DNA of 29,082 bases from CAWGMT01 sp963823675 (GTDB lineage: Bacteria > Planctomycetota > Planctomycetia > Isosphaerales > Isosphaeraceae): the NCBI GenBank assembly GCA_963823675.1, contig CAWGMT010000017.1, positions 1 to 29,082 of the forward strand. The letters are read 5' to 3'. Made by a program: the position numbers and the translations under genes. Shown piece by piece: positions 1 to 12,220 of the stretch. The notes beneath the pieces are model-generated. The model did no database searches. It had not been told where the DNA came from and was given only the letters and a program-made list of their open reading frames with translations. Numbering within the stretch: position 1 is the stretch's first letter; the number at the start of each line of letters is the position of its first letter.

Positions 1-76
1 TTTCTGACACCTTTTCTGCGCCGCTCGAGGGGAGTCGGAATCGGTCTGACTGCCCGCGCTTCCGTTCCGCACGATC

Positions 77-1304
77 TCAGTCTTCGTACACGGCAACGAC
101 GATCATTTCATACGGTAAGTTCCACATCAGAACTTCGGGGCGGGTATCCGCATTCCTCTGCGCCAGGAGACCACGGCCAAGTCAACTCGCGGGATTCCTA
201 GCACATGCAGCTTATCCCCCTTCTTCTTGTTGCGTATCGCCAGCTCGGGCGGCGTGCCCTTGACAAAGACCATGCGCCGGTTGTGCACTGCGCCTCGCCA
301 TTGAGCGCTAGCGCGGAGCAGCGGACGATTCGTCCATCGAGCGTCACGAACTGGTGGTCTTCCTCAAGCTCAAGTACGAACTCGGCATAGTTGTACCCCG
401 CCTTGGATGTGAACAGGGTGATCGTCTGATTCGCCGCGTCCGGAACAATTCTGCACGGAAGGCTTTCGTAGTAGCTGAACGCCTTGCTAGCCTCCTTCGG
501 GCTGTAACCGTCGATGGGCTCGAAAGAGCCCGCGAGCGGAATGCCGTCGAACTCGTTGAGCGGATGCAGTTCGAAGACATGGTTCGGGTTTGACGTCTGG
601 AACTCCGGGATGACATCGTCCTGGATCTGCGGGCCCGCCGTAGCGGGCTCCGCGTCCGGGTGCTCGCACCAAATACGCCAGGCACCCGTGATCGACACAA
701 GTTCCTCCGACTGCGCCTTCGTCTTCACATCGGCTAGCGCTCCTCGGAAGAATTTGACGTTCATGATTTCGGCGACACACGCTAACCCGACGTCCTCCGG
801 CAGGCCGGCGACGTGGGCATCGCCGTCTTCCCTCGGACTGTGGGCCTTGAACGCTATCACGCGGTAGCGCGTTGTGAGCGTCGCGCGGTTCTTGAACTTC
901 TCGATGAAACTGCTTTTAAGCGTGATCTGCCAATCCTTGGCCCCTGTACGCGAGTCACGCTCCTCGTCCGGCGGACTGAGCAGGATGTCCCGGCTAAGTC
1001 GGTGGGCGGGCACTGTCGCCTGCGCCGCCGCAGCGGGCGCTCTGCGCTCAGCGAGCGGATTATCCGTCACATTCTCGGCTTCCGACTCGGCATCCTTGGC
1101 TGTCGCTCTTTCGAGCTCCGCTCGTGACAAACGCGGCACGCGACTGCCTAGTGAATTGAAGTTATCGCGAGCGATTACGGCCGACGGTTGCCGGGGCTCA
1201 TGAGACGAGTCCCGTGGCCGCTCCTGCCCAACCGCCGCAAGACTGAACAGCGCCAAGAGTCCGAGGGCCAGGACCGGCTTCAAGCGCGAACACGTTATCG
1301 TCAT
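77..1304 (-). CDS. Secreted protein of unknown function (two apparent frameshifts near the C-terminus)
   Basis: I do not recognise the family. Starting at the ATG at 1304, the protein opens with a short basic stretch and a hydrophobic segment (LALGLLALFSLAAVG), a likely Sec signal peptide. A low-complexity Ala/Arg/Glu region follows, then a mixed alpha/beta domain with the phrases 'SFIEKFKNRATLTTRYRV' and 'FELHPLNEFDGIPL'. The continuous frame ends at 198, but the last 40 residues there are Arg/Ser-rich noise. In another frame from about 285 the text becomes protein-like again ('RRMVFVKGTPPELAIR', 'KKKGDKLHVLGIPRVDLA'). After a second shift near 168 it ends 'NLPYEMIVVAVYED' with a stop at 77-79. 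Both breaks fit one missing base, giving about 409 residues. It is probably an exported or periplasmic protein. A longer in-frame start at 1337 exists but puts extra residues before the signal peptide. Confidence 0.6.
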
Positions 1305-1686
1305 GGCGCCTTCCTCGTGCGGGCGATCGACCTGCACGCTGCTGAGTTGATCGAACGGACTCTTGCGCCCGTATCCGAGTGCAATTCAGCAATCTGCCAA
1401 CTGGGAATAGTAAGTGGGGCTCACGCGTCGAAAACAAGGCGGTAAACATTAAGCGTACCGCCGTTCCGTGAGTTTGCAATTGACATGCGGACCACGAACA
1501 AGTTGCCGCGCCCGAAATCCGACCCTCGCGGTGTCAATCACGATGATTTCCGGCATTGCAGCGGCTGGCGTACCTGACCCGCAGCGGTGTTCTCACCGTT
1601 TGAGAGGAAGGAGCCCGGCGGGCGGATTGGGCTCATCCTTCGCCCATTTGCAGGGCGTGCTTCCTCCTTCGGGCGGGTGATTCCAC
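1305..1686. other. Intergenic region, no gene seen
   Basis: This 382-base stretch lies upstream of the leftward secreted-protein gene and downstream of the leftward gene ending at 1687. I see no coding frame that reads like protein. An imperfect hairpin at 1608-1640 (AAGGAGCCC pairing with GGGCTCATCCTT, with a two-base bulge) could be a weak terminator for the gene ending at 1687, but no T-run follows it on the minus strand. The promoter of the secreted-protein gene should lie here; I cannot pick out convincing boxes. Confidence 0.4.
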
Positions 1687-2934
1687 TCATTCCCAGCTCG
1701 GATACTGCTCCGGCGGCTTGCCGTGCTTCTCCAGGATCTTCGGCGCCTTGATCTTGGCGCCGGGCGGATCGATCCGCTCCAGCTTCACGGTGAAGCGCCA
1801 GTCATCGCCAAAGTCGTAGTGCAGCTCCATCGATTGCCCCGGCTCCAGCGGGATTGTCCCGATCTCGATGTCCTCCGCGCAGGGGCCGTCCTCCATGGAC
1901 GCGTGAACGGCCTTGACGATGGCCCCCATGCGGTCGCGGTAGGTGAATTCGTAGAGGTGATCGAAGTCGAAGTCCACCGAGCGCAGGATCACGCTCACCA
2001 GGTCGTCCAGCGTCGCGTCGGCCGGCATGGCGATGAGCCGCCAGATCCTGCCCAGGGACACCCGGAAAACGAACGTTCCGTCGCGGGGCTCCGGTCTGGG
2101 GATTTCCAGGTTTTTCTGCCACTCGGGGAAATAGGGCTGGAACAACGGCTGCCAGACCCCGAAGCGCGGCACGAGCGGCTCTTCCTCTTCTTCGTCGTCC
2201 TCCCCCCGGCGCGGCATGACACCGAGGGAGTCGAAGAGCAGGGCCGTGAGCACGGTGAAGACGGCGTCGCCGAACGGACGGCGTTTGAATCCGGCTGGGA
2301 ACCAGGGGGCGACCGGCCGGCTGGGCTGCTCGACCTCCATGAGTCCAAAGAGATCCAGGAGCGCCAGGTTGTAGAGATCCCGACCAATGCCGGCGACGTA
2401 CACAAAACGCGAATTGCTGGTGTCGAACCGCTTGCCGTTCTCCGCCGTGGAGTTCCAGGCTCGCACGCAAGGCAGCAGCATTTCTCGCGGCGACGAGTGC
2501 GCGTCACCGAAGATGTCCGCGCGGGCGATGCGCAGCCAGGCTTCGAGCAGGTTGAAGTATTGCTCGGTGGGGCTGAGCTGCGACCACTGGATGAGCATGG
2601 CCGGGTCGAGCATTAATCGGACCTTGGCGCCTTTCCGCTCCACGACGCTCAAACCGGAGGCCCGCAAGAGCAGGTTGAGCCCTTGGATATAAGGATGCGA
2701 CTTGATTTGCGGTCGCTTCAGTTGCAGGTTGAGCGGCCGGGTCAGGTGGGCGTCGAGCTGCCCGATCAAGCTGATCGGCAGCAGGTTGTATTTCCCCGGC
2801 GACTCGACCCCATCCTTGCCCAGGAAATCGAGCAGCATCCCGAAATCGCGCAGTACCGAGCCGGGCTGGTCCGCGGAGATGGTTTGGTCCCGGAGGCACT
2901 GCTCCTGGGACGTGGCGAGGCTGGATGTCAGCAT
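1687..2934 (-). CDS. Plasmid pRiA4b ORF-3-like family protein
   Basis: The 415-residue protein has two parts. The N-terminal ~250 residues are helical and unrecognised, with 'SQLSPTEQYFNLLEAWLR' and a short acidic run (GEDDEEEEEP, about residue 240). The C-terminal ~150 residues match the pRiA4b ORF-3/IS1096 passenger-like domain as I know it: 'VFRVSLGRIWRLIAMP', a 'FDFDHLYEF' segment, 'LHYDFGDDWRFTVKLE', and a closing Pro/Gly-rich stretch. The molecular function of this family is unknown; members occur on chromosomes, on plasmids and near mobile elements. The start at 2934 is supported by AAGGAG eight bases upstream. The gene is intact, unlike its neighbours. No transposase or terminal inverted repeat is visible around it, so I do not call a mobile element. 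Confidence 0.8.
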   Translation of the reverse strand: MLTSSLATSQEQCLRDQTISADQPGSVLRDFGMLLDFLGKDGVESPGKYNLLPISLIGQLDAHLTRPLNLQLKRPQIKSHPYIQGLNLLLRASGLSVVERKGAKVRLMLDPAMLIQWSQLSPTEQYFNLLEAWLRIARADIFGDAHSSPREMLLPCVRAWNSTAENGKRFDTSNSRFVYVAGIGRDLYNLALLDLFGLMEVEQPSRPVAPWFPAGFKRRPFGDAVFTVLTALLFDSLGVMPRRGEDDEEEEEPLVPRFGVWQPLFQPYFPEWQKNLEIPRPEPRDGTFVFRVSLGRIWRLIAMPADATLDDLVSVILRSVDFDFDHLYEFTYRDRMGAIVKAVHASMEDGPCAEDIEIGTIPLEPGQSMELHYDFGDDWRFTVKLERIDPPGAKIKAPKILEKHGKPPEQYPSWE

Positions 2935-3143
2935 TTTGGCGTCTCCTTACTGCCTTGAAACAATCAAGAACGGTCCCCGGCCGCTTCACCGGCCGGCGCT
3001 TACAATCCGGCGAAGGCGCTCCACGACCCCGACGATACTACGGACCGGCTCGATAGTCGAGCACCTGGTAGGCGGCGGCCAACAGTTCGCGCTGCGGCTC
3101 GGTGTCGGCCAGGCATCGATCCGATTCCGCCCCCGGGGCCCAA

Positions 3144-6473
<3,330 letters not shown>

Positions 6474-6791
6474 TTCCGGGATGATGGTGCAGCAACACGG
6501 GACACGGAAGCGGACCAACGAGACTAATCCGCGACGGGGGCAAATGCAACCTGACCGGCCAACGCCCGCTCAACGGACCAAGGGCGGGTGCTCGATTCGC
6601 CATCCGCGGACAGTCAAAGCAACTACGCCGTTTAGCTGCAACTCATTGGCGCAGACGTTTGCAATACTGAAAAGCGTACGACGAAATGGTACCATGGCGG
6701 TTCCGGGTAGTCGTCGCGTCCAGCAGGGTTGTGGCGGGGCGGCTCGCGAGATTCCACATGTGAGAGAATTCACACGGAGCGAGGACGATTA
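6474..6791. promoter_or_regulatory. Divergent intergenic region upstream of the central operon
   Basis: About 320 bases separate the leftward tricorn gene from the rightward MoxR operon, so both promoters should lie here. I see no clear sigma-70 pair. The base composition becomes more AT-rich after about 6600 (for example the tract around 6650-6690), where the operon promoter is most likely. GAGGA at 6781-6785 is the ribosome-binding site of the first operon gene, six bases before ATG 6792. No operator-like palindrome was recognised. Confidence 0.35.
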
Positions 6792-8375
6792 ATGTTCGGT
6801 GGACCACTCCAGCGAGTTTCGGAAGTGCCGACGAACCCGCAGGCTGCGCCCTTGAACCGTGAGTTTGATGTCGCTGACCTGTACCGTGGGCCGGTGGGGG
6901 TTGAGGAGGGGCAGGCGGTAGCAGCTTTGGCTCTGGATGAGAAGTTGCGGCAGGCGTACTTCTGGATCGTCAATCATGCGGTCATTAGCCCATTCTACGA
7001 CATCGAGTATCACGAGGGGCCAGCGCATCGCTTTGTGTTCGGCGATGCGAAAGGTTCGGTGACGTTACCGTCGGGGCAGAGCTATTGCAGCTTTGTGTTG
7101 CTGCCGCTCTTGACGTTCGCGGTGCGGGCGAAGTGCCTGCTCATCGGCGGACCGGGACGCGGTAAGACATCGAGCGCCATGTTGATGGGCGTCCTGGCGG
7201 GATACTCGATTCGAGACGTGCGGCGGGCGATTCAGAAAGGTCAGCCGCAGATGACGATCGCCGACTTGATCGGCAACCCGTTGCCGGCAGACCTGGTCGC
7301 GGCCAAGAGTCTTGACCAAATTGGCATCGGCTGGCGGAAGTGGCTGTCGATGCGAGTCAAGATCATCGACGAATACAACAGAATCCCGACGCGCACCCAG
7401 TCTGCACTCTTGACGTTGATGGCTGACAACTATGCGGAGGTGTTCGATCAGACGTTTGAGTGCCCGGAGTCGGCGTGGTACCTCACCGCGAACGACGATG
7501 CCGGCGGCGGAACGTATCAGGTTATCGAAGCACTTCGTGACCGAATCAACATTGTCGTAAAGGCTTTGCATTTTAATACACGATTTCTCTCGGAGTTGCT
7601 GGTGCGGGTTGAGCTAGGTATCAAACCGGAAGAGGTCGTCCCGCCGCAGATTATCTTCGGCACAGAAGACTGGGTTCGATTGCATCACGAGATTCTGCGA
7701 GTTCGCGTGCCGGAGGCCATTCTGCGACGGCTGGAATTCTTCGCGAGCCAGTTCGAGTTCAGCGACCACGCGGCGACGCAATTTGAATACAAGACGAAAG
7801 ACACCGTCAAAATGGCCGGTTCCGACTGGTCGCAGCTTGCGGCGCAAGAGACCGGGAAAGACAAGCTCAAGGACTTGGGAGCACAGACTCGAAACGGGCT
7901 GTCAGTCCGCAGCCTGATCACCGTGCTCGTGTTCGTGAAAGCGATGGCGTACTTCCGCGGCTGGCGTGAAGTCACGCTGGAAGACGTGCGGCAGATCATC
8001 CCATTCGTGCTGCACGACAAGCTGGCCCAAGATGCCGACTGCCCATTCTTCGAGTCGCCGGAGACTGCAATGTTCCGCACCGATAAGGTTGGCTGGATTC
8101 GGAAGCTATTCGACATGTCGTGCGCGGAATACGAGCGTTTGGAGTTGGATCGCGACGACCCGGTCGCACAACTCACAGCCGAGTTTAATCGCGGACTTGA
8201 TGGCGTGTCAGAGCGCGACGCGAAAGCGAGGCAGGTGAAGATCGAACGCGTTCTGGCCGAGTGGAGTAAGTCGCGAAAGTTCTACGGCCACATGTTCGAC
8301 GACGTGCTCAAGCTGAAATACCTGCATCAGCGATACACCAACTACCTGCGCTGGCTGGAATGGAAGGGAAAGTAA
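6792..8375 (+). CDS. MoxR-type AAA+ ATPase, first gene of the central operon
   Basis: This 527-residue protein is an AAA+ ATPase of the MoxR/RavA type, a class that usually remodels or activates partner proteins together with a VWA-domain protein. Walker A is GGPGRGKT (residues 119-126). Walker B is IIDEYNR (191-197), matching the DExNR signature typical of MoxR. Sensor 1 is LTANDD (231-236), followed by an LRDR arginine segment (248-251). The C-terminal ~200 residues are helical and longer than in minimal MoxR proteins. The ATG at 6792 is chosen over an upstream in-frame start because GAGGA lies six bases before it and the protein then begins in ordinary sequence. The stop overlaps the next start (TAATG). 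The VWA partner is encoded three genes downstream. Confidence 0.9.
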   Translation: MFGGPLQRVSEVPTNPQAAPLNREFDVADLYRGPVGVEEGQAVAALALDEKLRQAYFWIVNHAVISPFYDIEYHEGPAHRFVFGDAKGSVTLPSGQSYCSFVLLPLLTFAVRAKCLLIGGPGRGKTSSAMLMGVLAGYSIRDVRRAIQKGQPQMTIADLIGNPLPADLVAAKSLDQIGIGWRKWLSMRVKIIDEYNRIPTRTQSALLTLMADNYAEVFDQTFECPESAWYLTANDDAGGGTYQVIEALRDRINIVVKALHFNTRFLSELLVRVELGIKPEEVVPPQIIFGTEDWVRLHHEILRVRVPEAILRRLEFFASQFEFSDHAATQFEYKTKDTVKMAGSDWSQLAAQETGKDKLKDLGAQTRNGLSVRSLITVLVFVKAMAYFRGWREVTLEDVRQIIPFVLHDKLAQDADCPFFESPETAMFRTDKVGWIRKLFDMSCAEYERLELDRDDPVAQLTAEFNRGLDGVSERDAKARQVKIERVLAEWSKSRKFYGHMFDDVLKLKYLHQRYTNYLRWLEWKGK

Positions 8376-9376
8376 TGCCGATCGAAATCGCCGTCCAATG
8401 CGCGGACGTCGCCAGCGTTCCCTCCGACATGCTGCTGCTCAAACACGCTCAGGGTTTCCACGGAGCCGATCAAGCGATCGTGGCGCGGCTCACCGAGCGC
8501 GGCGCCTGCCGCGAGTCGGATATTTCGCCGGCGAACGGCCAGTACGTATTGGTCGACACCGGTGCGGCAATCGCGGCGACTCGGACGTTGTTCTTGGGCA
8601 CGCCGCGGCTGGGCGAGTTCGGTTATCGTCAAATGAGGCAATTCGCTCGCCTTGCGATTGAAACGATCGGCGAAAAACGGTTGCCGATCCGCACGCTGAC
8701 TACCACGGTGCACGGCGCGGGTTACGGTCTGGATGTGGCCGAGGCGTTGCGGTCGTTGATCTTTGGGTTCCAGCAGGGATTGGCGACGTCGCCGCTGCCG
8801 CAACTCGAAAAGATCATCTTCGTCGAGCGAAGCCCGCGGCGCTGCGAGTTGTTGCAGACCTCGCTGGAAGGGGTCGAGATCGTATCCTCTCCGCACGCCG
8901 CGACGCCGGGGCAGCCAGCTGTTGCAGCAGCAACTGCGACACTGACAGTCGGTGCAACGCCCGCCGCCGAGCCAGCTAAGAAAAAGAGCGTCTTTGTGGC
9001 TATGCCGTTTGCGGAAGAGTTTGAGGACGTGTACCAGTTCGGCATCTATTCGACGATGCGCCGCTGCGGATACATCTGCGAGAAAGTGGACGAGTCGGTG
9101 TTCGCAGGCAATATCGTGGACCGCATCATGGACGGAATTCGGAACGCCGATTTCGTCATTGCGGACCTCACGCTCGAGAAGCCCAACGTGTATCTTGAAG
9201 TGGGGTATGCCTGGGGCCTGAACAAGCGGGTCCTCCTGGTAGCTCGCGACGGTCAACGGCTGCATTTTGACCTGAGCCATCACAAATGCCTGTTTTACAA
9301 GACAATCGGCAAGCTGGCGGAGTCGCTGGAAAAAACGGTGCTGGAGATCTCGGGCCAAGGAAGCGATCATGGCTGA
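8375..9376 (+). CDS. Macro-like domain fused to a TIR/nucleoside-deoxyribosyltransferase-like domain
   Basis: The protein has 333 residues. Residues 1-170 look like a macro-fold domain of the M17-peptidase N-terminal type: 'TLFLGTPRLGEFGYRQM', then 'TTTVHGAGYGLDVAEAL', then a strand 'KIIFVERSPRR'. An Ala/Pro/Thr-rich linker spans 171-203. Residues 204-325 form a TIR-like or nucleoside 2-deoxyribosyltransferase-like domain: 'SVFVAMPF', a variable loop, 'NADFVIADLT', then 'KPNVYLEVGYAWGL' containing the conserved glutamate (E275) expected to be catalytic in these glycosidase folds. Family knowledge suggests NAD or nucleotide binding or cleavage. Coupling to a possible ADP-ribose-binding macro fold is inference. 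The start at 8375 overlaps the MoxR stop (TAATG), so the ATG at 8360 inside that gene is not preferred. The next gene overlaps by 8 nt. Confidence 0.75.
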   Translation: MPIEIAVQCADVASVPSDMLLLKHAQGFHGADQAIVARLTERGACRESDISPANGQYVLVDTGAAIAATRTLFLGTPRLGEFGYRQMRQFARLAIETIGEKRLPIRTLTTTVHGAGYGLDVAEALRSLIFGFQQGLATSPLPQLEKIIFVERSPRRCELLQTSLEGVEIVSSPHAATPGQPAVAAATATLTVGATPAAEPAKKKSVFVAMPFAEEFEDVYQFGIYSTMRRCGYICEKVDESVFAGNIVDRIMDGIRNADFVIADLTLEKPNVYLEVGYAWGLNKRVLLVARDGQRLHFDLSHHKCLFYKTIGKLAESLEKTVLEISGQGSDHG

Positions 9377-10421
9377 GCCGATGGAGAAAAGCGAACTTGA
9401 CCCCGCTCTAGCCGAGGCGCTGCGAGCGAACCGCGAGTCGTTGAACCAACGATTCGCCCTCCGGCAGCGGGCCGGAGCGAGGATCGACGACCGAGCGTTC
9501 GAGCAGCACTTGCGGACGACGGTCAATTTGCTGATCACGGGTGTGGCGAATCGGTTTGCGGAGCGAGTGAGCGCTGTTGTGAACGCGCTATTCGATGTCT
9601 CGCTGGACCTGTTTGCCGCCGGCCTGCTGGGAACGAAAACCAAGCATCCCCATGTCCACTCGGCCTGGCGCGAAGTTCTGCCGAAGGCGACGACGTTGCT
9701 GGCCCGCGATCCGTTGCGAGTCGCAGGTTGCTTGAGCAACGCGGTCGATAACCTCGCGGCGCACCCATCGGCCCGCCCTTCCGAATGGATCGAGCTGATG
9801 CGCAATCTATCGCCCCATTGTGACTCCGTGCCCCAGTGGCTGGACGCTGGAAAAGTCGCGGCATGGCGCGCGGGCCTGGTTCAGTATCGGTCGGCGGCCC
9901 TCCGACTCACTCGCGAGATGCCGTGGGACCTCGCTGCTCGCTGCGTCGGTGCCACCGGCGACGTGAAGGGGTCTGATTGGTACAAACGGCTCGACCGACT
10001 GGAGGCCGATCGCTGGTTCTCGCCGGTTACTGGCAATGCCTTGGTGGCTCGCGCGTCTTTGCGTCTGGTGCGCACGACAGGCGGCTTTCGCGGCTTTGGC
10101 GGCCCGTGCCTGCGTCCACCGACCGTGACGGCAGCCGACGGAGGACTGTTCGTTTCGGATGGCAATGCAACCTGGCAATTGCTAGCTGATGTGTTCGGCA
10201 CGTTGTGGCATCGCGTACCCACAGCTCCGGCCGCATGCGCGGCTTCCGGTGTGGCGTCGAACGTCGCGATCGACTCGCGCGGTCGAGTCAACTGGGACGG
10301 AACGTGTCACAATTTTGTCGAGCTGGCGGATGTCAGCAGTTTCGGCTGCGATGGGCAGACGCTGGCAGTGACGCTAGAAACGTCGCATCACGTATTCCTG
10401 GTGGCTCGCGCCGCAACATGA
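9369..10421 (+). CDS. Helical protein with a beta-propeller-like C-terminus (possible bpX-type component)
   Basis: I cannot name this 350-residue protein with certainty. The first ~200 residues are helical ('QHLRTTVNLLITGVANRF', 'VSAVVNALFDVSLDLFAAGL'). The last ~130 are rich in Gly and beta-strand patterns resembling two or three propeller blades: 'TVTAADGGLFVSDGNATW', then 'NVAIDSRGRVNWDG', then 'GQTLAVTLETSHHVFLV'. Its place between a MoxR ATPase and a VWA protein is where MoxR-vWA-beta-propeller ternary systems carry their bpX component, so I suggest that role, based on context and strand pattern only. The start at 9369 has AAGGA about six bases upstream and overlaps the previous stop by 8 nt. 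No signal peptide or membrane segment is seen, so it is probably cytoplasmic. Confidence 0.65.
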   Translation: MAEPMEKSELDPALAEALRANRESLNQRFALRQRAGARIDDRAFEQHLRTTVNLLITGVANRFAERVSAVVNALFDVSLDLFAAGLLGTKTKHPHVHSAWREVLPKATTLLARDPLRVAGCLSNAVDNLAAHPSARPSEWIELMRNLSPHCDSVPQWLDAGKVAAWRAGLVQYRSAALRLTREMPWDLAARCVGATGDVKGSDWYKRLDRLEADRWFSPVTGNALVARASLRLVRTTGGFRGFGGPCLRPPTVTAADGGLFVSDGNATWQLLADVFGTLWHRVPTAPAACAASGVASNVAIDSRGRVNWDGTCHNFVELADVSSFGCDGQTLAVTLETSHHVFLVARAAT

Positions 10422-10431
10422 TTGGAACCAA

Positions 10432-12219
10432 GTGCCGGTGGCTTTGACGAACAACCTGCGTCTCGAATGGTCCACGCAATGGCCAGCCGCGCTCGAATTG
10501 TGGAGCCGGTTCGTGCAGTTGCATGAACCGACCTGGTGCTTCACCGAAGCGGATGAAAGGGCGGCGCAGCTATCGGGTAGCTTTGCCATGATCAGGCTGG
10601 TCGATCACTCGGTCGTCATTAGTTTGCGACTGGTGGCCGAATACGGCTTGCAGGGGTTCGCCAAGGAAATCCTCGCTCACGAGATCGGCCATCACGTGTA
10701 CTGCCCGGCCGACCTGACGGACAACGCGCGGATGCTGGCGCGGATGCGAGTTGGCTTGCCTACGAAAGAGCATCTGGCACCGTTCATTTCGAATCTGTAT
10801 TCCGACCTGCTGATCAACGACCGGCTACAGCGATCGGCAGGCCTGGAGATGTCGGGAGTCTACTTGAAGCTGGGATCGAAGTGCCGCGACCGGCTCTGGA
10901 CGTTGTATATGCGGATTTGCGAGCTGCTGTGGAAGCTGGATCGCGGTCGGCTCGCGCGGGGCGAAATCGACGGACGCTTGAATGTGGACGCGCAACTCGG
11001 CTCGCGGCTTACCCGAAGTTATTCCAAGGACTGGATGGACGGCGCCGGCCGATTCGCGGCGCTGTGCTTGCCGTATCTGCTGGAAGACGAAGCGGCGCGG
11101 ACGCAGAAGTTGATGTCGATCTGGAACGACACGCGTTGTTGCGGCCGCGGCGCGATCCCGGACGGCCTGACCGAGATCGGCGACGGCGAACTTACCGGTG
11201 CAATTCACCCGGCTGACGATCCCGACTTGTCGGGCATCGAAGCACCCAAGCCTGCGCCCGATGCGGACACGGCGCAAGCGAAGGCTCGGCAGACAGGGAC
11301 GAAGACTTCCAAGACGTATCGTCAGCCGATTGAATATACCGAGGTGTTGAAGGCGGCCGGGGTGGACGTTGATCCGGCCGAACTAGCCGCCCGTTATTAT
11401 CGTGAACGAGCGATCCCGCATTTGATTCCGTTTCCGGCTCGCAAGCTGCCAATCGCGACCGACCCGCTGCCGGAAGGGCTCGATGTGTGGGATGTCAGCG
11501 CGCCGCTGCAGCAGATTGACTGGCTCGGCACATTGTTGACGAGTCCGCAGGTTGTCCCCGGCGTGACGACTCGTGAGAGGCACATGGGAACAAGTCCCGA
11601 TGGGGAACCGGAGATCATCCCGGTTGATTTATACTTGGGTGTGGATTGCTCGGGTTCGATGGCAAATCCGGCGCATCACCTTTCGTACCCGGTGTTGGCG
11701 GGCGCGATCATCGCACTTTCAGCTCTACGCGCCGGGTCGCAAGTTCAGGTCGTGCTCTCGGGCGAGCCTGGGGGGACAATTTCGACGCCCGGTTTCCAGC
11801 GGAATGCCGCTACCATACTCAAGACGCTCACGAGCTATCTCGGCACTGGCTATGCGTTTGGGATTCATCGGCTGACGGAGACATTTGATTCGGCTGCGAA
11901 GATTTCCAGTCGATTCAATTCGCGGCCGGTTCATATCCTGATCGTCAGCGACAACGACATGTTTTCGATGCTGGACTCGACGTCGGAACGACGGTCCGGT
12001 TGGGACGTCGCTCAACTGGCTTTGGGACTGGCGGGTGGCGGCGGCACATTTGTTCTGGAACTGCCCGAGTATGTCCGCAATTCAAAATGGTCGCAAGATA
12101 CGGCCGGATACGTCAACCGCATCCGCACGATCGGCTGGAATGTGTCGATTGTCAGCTCGATGGAGGAACTGGTCGAGTTCGCCCGCCGGTTCAGCCTTGG
12201 CCAGTTTGGAGTTCGTTGA
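10432..12219 (+). CDS. HExxH metallopeptidase-like protein with C-terminal VWA domain
   Basis: This 595-residue protein joins a zincin-like domain to a von Willebrand A domain. HEIGHH (residues 83-88) is a classic zinc-binding HExxH, and a downstream helix 'YSDLLINDRLQR' could supply the third ligand. The middle is helical, followed by a linker with acidic and Ala/Thr-rich stretches. The VWA domain begins near residue 395, with MIDAS motif DCSGS (405-409), later 'GTGYAFG' and 'HILIVSDND', which would complete the metal site. The layout recalls the predicted metallopeptidase-VWA proteins (COG3864/DUF2201 type) that pair with MoxR ATPases; the exact family is unverified. The start is GTG at 10432, 10 bases after the previous stop, with GGAA upstream; no other start codon lies near in frame. 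It likely partners the MoxR ATPase. Confidence 0.85.
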   Translation: MPVALTNNLRLEWSTQWPAALELWSRFVQLHEPTWCFTEADERAAQLSGSFAMIRLVDHSVVISLRLVAEYGLQGFAKEILAHEIGHHVYCPADLTDNARMLARMRVGLPTKEHLAPFISNLYSDLLINDRLQRSAGLEMSGVYLKLGSKCRDRLWTLYMRICELLWKLDRGRLARGEIDGRLNVDAQLGSRLTRSYSKDWMDGAGRFAALCLPYLLEDEAARTQKLMSIWNDTRCCGRGAIPDGLTEIGDGELTGAIHPADDPDLSGIEAPKPAPDADTAQAKARQTGTKTSKTYRQPIEYTEVLKAAGVDVDPAELAARYYRERAIPHLIPFPARKLPIATDPLPEGLDVWDVSAPLQQIDWLGTLLTSPQVVPGVTTRERHMGTSPDGEPEIIPVDLYLGVDCSGSMANPAHHLSYPVLAGAIIALSALRAGSQVQVVLSGEPGGTISTPGFQRNAATILKTLTSYLGTGYAFGIHRLTETFDSAAKISSRFNSRPVHILIVSDNDMFSMLDSTSERRSGWDVAQLALGLAGGGGTFVLELPEYVRNSKWSQDTAGYVNRIRTIGWNVSIVSSMEELVEFARRFSLGQFGVR

Positions 12220-12220
12220 C

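Noticed and set aside
1..76. Possible mobile-element end at the left edge (TGACACCTTTTCTG)
   Set aside because: Too short to judge; no repeat partner or transposase in the window.
1687..2934. Insertion sequence suggested by the IS1096-passenger-like domain
   Set aside because: No transposase, terminal inverted repeats or target duplication seen beside it; this domain is common in chromosomal proteins.
8342..9805. Long leftward open frame (487 codons) opposite the macro/TIR-like gene
   Set aside because: It lies wholly antisense to two genes with clear motifs, is rich in Arg/Ser/Gln, and has no domain-like text. High GC produces such frames.
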